Source: Stictocephala bisonia
Taxonomy: Eukaryota > Arthropoda > Insecta > Hemiptera > Membracidae
NCBI GenBank assembly: GCA_035578905.1
Contig: JAQJVL010001212.1
Coordinates: 124,001-188,000, forward strand
Length of the DNA stretch: 64,000 nucleotides
Direction of reading: 5' to 3'
Of the stretch, positions 58,649 to 64,000 are shown in pieces. The notes beneath the pieces are model-generated. The model did no database searches. It was not told the DNA's origin and worked only from the letters and a program-made list of their open reading frames with translations. A program made the position numbers and the translations under genes. How positions within the stretch are numbered: the first letter of the stretch is position 1; the number at the start of each line of letters is the position of its first letter.

Positions 58649-58696
<48 letters not shown>
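58649..58696. repeat. Poly-C tract
   Basis: About 48 consecutive C, one of the longest homopolymers of G/C here. The polyproline frame across it is an artefact. Length may be unreliable in assembly. Confidence 0.93.
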
Positions 58697-59149
58697 TGCT
58701 AAAACTTTCATATTTGAAACTTTTATCTCACTACACTAGTCATGTGAACAAGGTGGGGTAAGTCAATCTAGATTCAAATATAGTGTGAAAAGGCCCAGTC
58801 AGAGTCATATCTGTCCAGTATGGTAAGTGGTAGTCTACTCACATGTAAGGCTAGTGAAATTGCCCCCTTCATACATACTGACTGGTCTACTCTCCCATTC
58901 ATCCAATTACAGAAGCATCTTGACAGTTAGTGTCTAAATGGATTGTTTCGCGAATAGAAAAAAAAAAATAAATAAATAAATAAAATAACAAAATAAAGCG
59001 CGTTAAATGTAAAGGCTCCCAGGTTTTTTAATCCTAGTAAACCGCAAAACTTCTATGCGTAGGTCGTCTTACCCGTTAGCGATGTACCGGAAGTTTGAAT
59101 GGCGGGACGTGAATATCAGCACGACACGGCACCTGCTTCCGGTGCGAGA
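58697..59149. other. Non-genic stretch
   Basis: Nothing recognised apart from an (AAAT)n patch near 58960-58985. Confidence 0.4.
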
Positions 59150-61240
59150 CATGTCAACCACACAGGTTGCAGTGCAGTACGCAGTTGGTGCATCCGAGCA
59201 TGCATAGTTGACAGTGCCATTCATACACACACTTCCTCTTGGCGATTGACAGAACTTACCGACCACACAGCAAACGGTGCAGTACACAGTTTGTACATCC
59301 AAGCATGCATCACTGACAGTGCCATTAGTACACACACTTCCTCTTGGCGATTGACAGAACTTACCGACCACACAGTAAACGGTGCAGTACACAGTTTGTA
59401 CAACCAAGCATGCATCACTGACAGTGCCATTCATACACACACTTCCTCTTGGCGATTGACAGAGCTTATCGACCACACAGCTCGTAGTACAGTACACAGT
59501 TTGTGCATCCAAGTATGCATCACTGACAGTGCCATTCATACACACACTTCCTCTTGGCGATTGGCAGAGCTTATCGACCACCACGCTCGTAGTACAGTAC
59601 ACAGTTTGTGCATCCAAGCTTGCATCACTGACAGTGCCATTTCATACACACACACTTCCTCTTGGCGATTGACAGAACTTACCGACCACACAGCAAACGG
59701 TACAGTAACACAGTTTGTACATCCAAGCATGCCATCACTGACAGTGCCAATTCATACACACCACTTCCTCTTGGCGATTGGCAGAGCTTATCGACCACAC
59801 AGCTCGTAGTACAGTACACAATTTGTGCATCCAAGCATGCATCACTGACAGTGCCATTCATACACACACTTCCTCTTGGCGATTGGCAGAGCTTATCGAC
59901 CACACAGCTCGTAGTACAGTACACAGTTTGTGCATCCAAGCATGCATCACTGACAGTGCCATTCATACACACACTTCCTCTTGGCGATTGACAGAACTTA
60001 CCGACCACACAGCAAACGGTACAGTACACAGTTTGTACATCCAAGCATGCATCACTGACAGTGCCATTCATACACACTCACACTTCCTCCTTGGCGATTG
60101 ACAGATACTTACCGACCATACAGAAAAACGTGCAGTACACAGTTTGTACATCCAAGCATGCATCACTGACAGTGTTATTCATACACACACTTCCTCTTGG
60201 CGATTGACAGAACTTACCGACCACACAGCAAACGGTGCAGTACGCAGTTTGTACACCCAAGCATGCATCACTGACAGTGCCATTCATACACACACTTCCT
60301 CTTGGCGATTGACAGAACTTACCGACCACACAGCGAACGGTGCAGTACACAGTTTGTACATCCAAGCATGCATCACTGACAGTGTTATTCATACACACAC
60401 TTCCTCTTGGCGATTGACAGAACTTACCGACCACACAGCAAACGGTGCAGTACTCAGTTTGTACATCCAAGCATGCATCACTGACAGTGCCATTCACAAC
60501 CACACTTCCTCTTGGCGATTGACGGAACTTATCGACCACACAGCAAACGGTGCAGCTACGCAAGTTTGTACATCCAAGCATTGCATCACTGACTTGTTAT
60601 TCATACACACACTTCCTCTTGGTGATTGACAGAAGCAAACGGCGCAGTACACAGTTTGTACATCCAAGTATGCATCACTGACAATGCCATTCATACACAC
60701 ACTTCCTCTTGGCGATTGACAGAACTTACCGACCACACAGCAAACGGTGCAGTACGCAGTTTGTACATCCAAGTATGCATCACTGACAATGCCATTCATA
60801 CACACACTTCCTCTTGGCGATTGACAGAACTTACCGACCACACAGCAAACGGTGCAGTACGCAGTTTGTAATCCATGTATGGCATCACTGACAATGACCA
60901 TTATACACACACTTCCTCGTGTGTGTGTGTGTGTGAACTTACGACCATACAGCAACCGGTGCAGTTACACAGTTTGTACATCCATGCATGCATCATTGGA
61001 CAGTGCCATTCATACAGACACTGCCTCTGGCGAGTGACAGATACTACCGGACCACACAGCAAACGGTGCGAGTACACAGTTTGTACATCCAAGCATGCAA
61101 TCGACAGTGCCATTCATACACACACTTCCCTCTTGGCGATGGACAGATCTTATCGACCACACAGCTCGTAGTACAGTACACAGTTTGTGCATACAATCAT
61201 GCATCACTGACAGTGTTATTCATACACACAAGTGATCTGA
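59150..61240 (-). repeat. 105-bp tandem array, about 20 copies, cysteine-rich when translated
   Basis: Unit of 105 bp with CATGCATCACTGACAGTGCC, CACACTTCCTCTTGGCGATT and CACAGCAAACGGTGCAGTAC. On the minus strand each unit reads a 35-residue repeat with about six cysteines (VYCTVCCVVGKFCQSPRGSV, then CMNGTVSDACLDVQT). Two variants exist, GKFC with CAAACGGT and DKLC with CTCGTAGT. Frames of 182, 132, 167 and 153 residues are separated by 1-2-nt indels, which increase at 60540-61100. Plus-strand frames are also open. A coding repeat is possible but not supported by start, splice or neighbouring exons. Confidence 0.85.
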
Positions 61241-61474
61241 GATAAACATTTTTCAAAATAAATATATGAAATAAATTGTGACCTGTTTTGAGCGCAGGTT
61301 TTATGTTAGTTATTAAGTTAATTAATTCTAGCTCGTTCTTACGCTCACAATATCCTTTCTGTAAACAAAATGGTAATGCTGATTTGACTAATAACATATT
61401 TAACTAATCCTTCTAATCCAAAAATAAATAAATGTCTGTTGTTTAACAAATTTGGAATATATTTAGAACGAAGT
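61241..61474. other. Non-genic stretch
   Basis: AT-rich. Nothing recognised. Confidence 0.4.
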
Positions 61475-61650
61475 AGATAGATAGATAAGCATTTTTATTC
61501 ACAAAAAACAATAATTACAATACAAAGATCATATAAACGGTGGAATGGAAATGTTCGCCTCATGGGCACATGCTCACTGCGGAACGGGAACGGTTCTTTA
61601 CCAAGCCAGTACGTAAATATAATGAAAATGTTACTATTATGTAATAAAAA
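61475..61650 (-). mobile_element. LINE 3'-untranslated end
   Basis: The minus strand reads GAGGCGAACATTTCCATTCC, a TTTGTATTGTAATTATTG stretch, then AATAAAAATGC and a (TATC)3 tail. The arrangement (polyadenylation-like signal plus tetranucleotide repeat) is the same as on the LINE at 24297. No coding part adjoins it. Confidence 0.5.
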
Positions 61651-63160
61651 AAAAAAAAAAAACGTATATAAATAAACTTATGTTCATTAACAAATATTTA
61701 CTTAAATTACAAAATTACAGAGGGGCATTTTACAAACTAAATATTCCTAACTTTAGAAGACCACAGCAAAATAAAATAAAAATAAAATAAATAAAAAACT
61801 AATTAATAATAATAAAAGAGTTCTGTAATCCGCTAAAAAAAACTTCCATAAAACTTGACTAACCTGGACACATTTCACATTTACAGACACTTGCCCATGA
61901 CCATAATTACACAATATTGATTAGAGTAAGTCAACAAAAACTAGATGAAATAAAAAATATTGTGTTATAATTTCAGAATTCCTAATTATATTACGTGACT
62001 ATTGTGGTTAAAATTCACGAAAAAATAGAACATCTGTGCAATGTAATGATCATATAACCAATAGCAAAAATGTGGAGTGGGGCATAAAGACGTTTGCAGG
62101 AAAAGAAGTCCGTTAGCTTAATGAGCTTAATTAAATTTATTTTAAAGCTTCTCGAGTGTTTGAGTTTTAAGCCGATTGGGCAGTGGCAAAGCTCGAAAAT
62201 TCGAGTTTTGAACAAGCGCGCAATATTTCACCAGCATCAGTATAAACTAAAGATTATAAGCTGAATGTTCTTATGCACGTTAGATTTGTGTATAATAATA
62301 TGGACGTTTTAGAGATATATTATCATTTCTTACGGTAGTTTAACGTTTACCACAACTGGTCTACCCCTTTAGAATTCATCTCCATATAAATTTAAAATCA
62401 TATTTGTAATTTTTTATTCTATTTTGTTTAAAAACTTGACGAGTTTTAAAAATATTCTTATCGATTACTCAAACCATTCGTTTGGTTATTGAATTAAGAG
62501 TTGTAGAGGGATGACTTCGGGTATAATTAAATAAATGTAAAACCAAACAGGCCATGGACAAGTAGCTGGGAATGCGAAATACTCTTGATCGTAAAAATGA
62601 GGAAATGGCCCCCGATAAAAAAGAGTTGTAATGTCATTAGGCAGCGGAGGGGACATTTAGAATATCGTTAAAACCGGGGGAGGGAATTACGAGCCAGCAG
62701 GTATTTTTAAAGCAGAGGTAAAGTAGTACAATAAATCGGCAGAGCCGAGCTGCCGGCGTTCGAGCCGGGTTTAGGCCATTTGGAGTGTTTACTGCCTTAA
62801 GACGGAGATACGAACGTCCCCCCCTGGATTCGGACAAAGTTGGAAATGTGATAGTGTTTTGTACGGCTGACGTACGTTGGCCGCTGAGCCACGAGGCTTT
62901 TCAATTTCAAGTAGTTTATTTCACGGGCTCAAATTGATTCTGTTTTTGTTGCAGCGCAGTCCGCCTGGGTGGTCCGACACCTTCAGGCCCCCCACGACGG
63001 TCTTCCCGTATTGTTTGATCTGTGTAAACCCCCCTCCCCACTCACTCTACTCTTCTTCACACTTCCAGTAGCTGGTCGCGCGTAATCTGCTCGCCAAACA
63101 CATTTCCTGTTCCTACCGTACTACGCATCCCTTTCGTTCCTCCCTGCCTCACTCTCCGTC
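61651..63160. other. Non-genic stretch ending in a GC-richer region
   Basis: AT-rich to 62630. 62640-63150 is GC- and CpG-richer (AGCCGAGCTGCCGGCGTTCG, GTACGGCTGACGTACG). A pyrimidine-rich CTGTTTTTGTTGCAG at 62939-62953 would serve as a splice acceptor, so an exon could follow, but the frame at 62877-63071 shows no domain. Confidence 0.4.
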
Positions 63161-63187
63161 GGTTAGGTTAGGTTAGGTTAGGTTAGG
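63161..63187 (+). repeat. Interstitial telomere-like repeat, (GGTTA)5
   Basis: Five perfect TTAGG-type units in the orientation opposite to 58351-58367. Confidence 0.85.
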
Positions 63188-63924
63188 GTCACCAATCACG
63201 ATCCCCTAGAAATACTATTTAACCCAATAACTGGCTAGCGCCGGATATACGCCGTTACGTAACAATGTTGCAAACACGTATTTTACTTTATTATTTAGAA
63301 AATATTTGCAGTAAAATAGTCAAGTAGATTTCGCTTTATTTCAAAGATGCTCGGCCCTTTTACAACTCACTTTACCCAATAGCAGAAATTAATTTCAGAT
63401 AATTATTTCTGGCTACAAATTAAGCTGACTTCAACCCATAAGAAACACCTGTAATCTAGTTCTGATTTTTCAATCCATTCGAAATATCCTTAATCTTTTT
63501 ATGATGTTTATAACGCATACGAAACTTCAGTAACCTAGCCCTGATGTTTATAACTCGTACGGAACACATGCAATCTATCTCTGATGTATTTAACCATAAT
63601 CATCATAATATGTAATCTAGCCCTGATGTTTATTAACCATACTATCAACAATTATTCTTGTAAATACGTTCTTACATAGAACAGGATTCCAGAAAAAGTA
63701 TAAAAGGGAGAAAATGGTAATGTATTTAAAAAATAAAGACTTTTTCATAACATATAAGTGGAATAACTGAAAATTAATAATATTCTAAAATATTAATTTT
63801 AGGTTTTGTTAAGTTACTATTTTGTTAAAAATCTTAACACACTATTACTTTATTCAAAAAGGGTTTTATAACGAAAATAAACAAAGAACCAGAGGAAACT
63901 TCTGAACGATTCACTTACCTTGTG
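63188..63924. other. Non-genic stretch with irregular repeated phrase
   Basis: A phrase like AATCTAGCCCTGATGTTTAT recurs loosely about every 60-70 bp (63450, 63530, 63570, 63610), a very degenerate tandem repeat. No gene. Confidence 0.45.
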
Positions 63925-64000
63925 TCACCTCGATCTTCGGCCTCGGTTTGTGGCTCGCGATTATGTTAACACCAGGAGAACTATTAAAAGCAAAAGAACA
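63925..64000 (+). repeat. Dispersed repeat family C, copy 3, cut by the window end
   Basis: TGTCACCTCGATCTTCGGCC, TTTGTGGCTCGCGATTATGT and GAACTATTAAAAGCAAAAGA match the copy at 57185. Confidence 0.6.

Noticed and set aside
58554..58739. Polyproline protein
   Set aside because: Translation of a 48-nt C homopolymer.
62755..62780. tRNA B-box-like GTTCGAGCC
   Set aside because: No matching A box or SINE body around it.

Overview
This is eukaryotic, intron-era repeat DNA and almost certainly comes from an insect nuclear genome. The reasons are an AT-rich background, interstitial TTAGG repeats (the insect telomere unit) at 58351-58367 and 63161-63187, tRNA-derived SINEs, hAT-like and foldback DNA elements, decayed LINE reverse transcriptases, and a Ty3/Gypsy-type LTR retrotransposon primed by initiator-methionine tRNA. 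A hemipteran would fit, but that is a guess. No single-copy host gene could be supported. Nearly every long open frame is either part of a retroelement or a by-product of a tandem array whose unit length is a multiple of three.

Layout. 0.2-5.3 kb: a 42-bp minisatellite, a LINE C-terminal remnant, a SINE, a 235-bp foldback element and a dispersed repeat. 6.2-8.4 kb: three adjoining minisatellites with 53-, 33- and 27-bp units that share a core. 9.2-9.8 kb: a 75-bp repeat. 12.9-15.5 kb: a Penelope-like inverted pair, a SINE split by a 56-bp micro-insertion, a strong hairpin and a decayed LINE. 16.4 kb: a GGGTGGG-type minisatellite that recurs at 22.7, 52.5 and 56.4 kb. 21.9-24.2 kb: a 30-bp minisatellite with 362-bp inverted arms. 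24.3-26.5 kb: a fairly young LINE with two small frame lesions and a local 161-bp duplication. 26.6-27.3 and 54.6-55.1 kb: two copies of a hAT-like element rich in TATCGATA. 27.7-28.7 kb: a foldback element with a SINE nested in its loop. 30.2-31.2 kb: an old LINE with another LINE end inserted in it.

The main genic object is a 9,362-bp LTR retrotransposon at 36363-45724 on the minus strand. It has 2,053-bp LTRs that differ at one position by eye, a 4-bp target duplication, an initiator-Met-tRNA primer site, gag with a zinc knuckle, and one pol frame encoding protease, reverse transcriptase, RNase H and integrase. The two frames are joined by a textbook -1 slippery heptamer followed by a stem-loop. 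The element sits inside a 40-bp satellite (35815-48490) and splits one monomer cleanly.

48.5-64 kb: mostly AT-rich non-genic DNA with dispersed repeats, a tandem 238-bp duplication, homopolymer tracts, and a 105-bp tandem array (59150-61240) whose minus-strand translation is a cysteine-rich 35-residue repeat.
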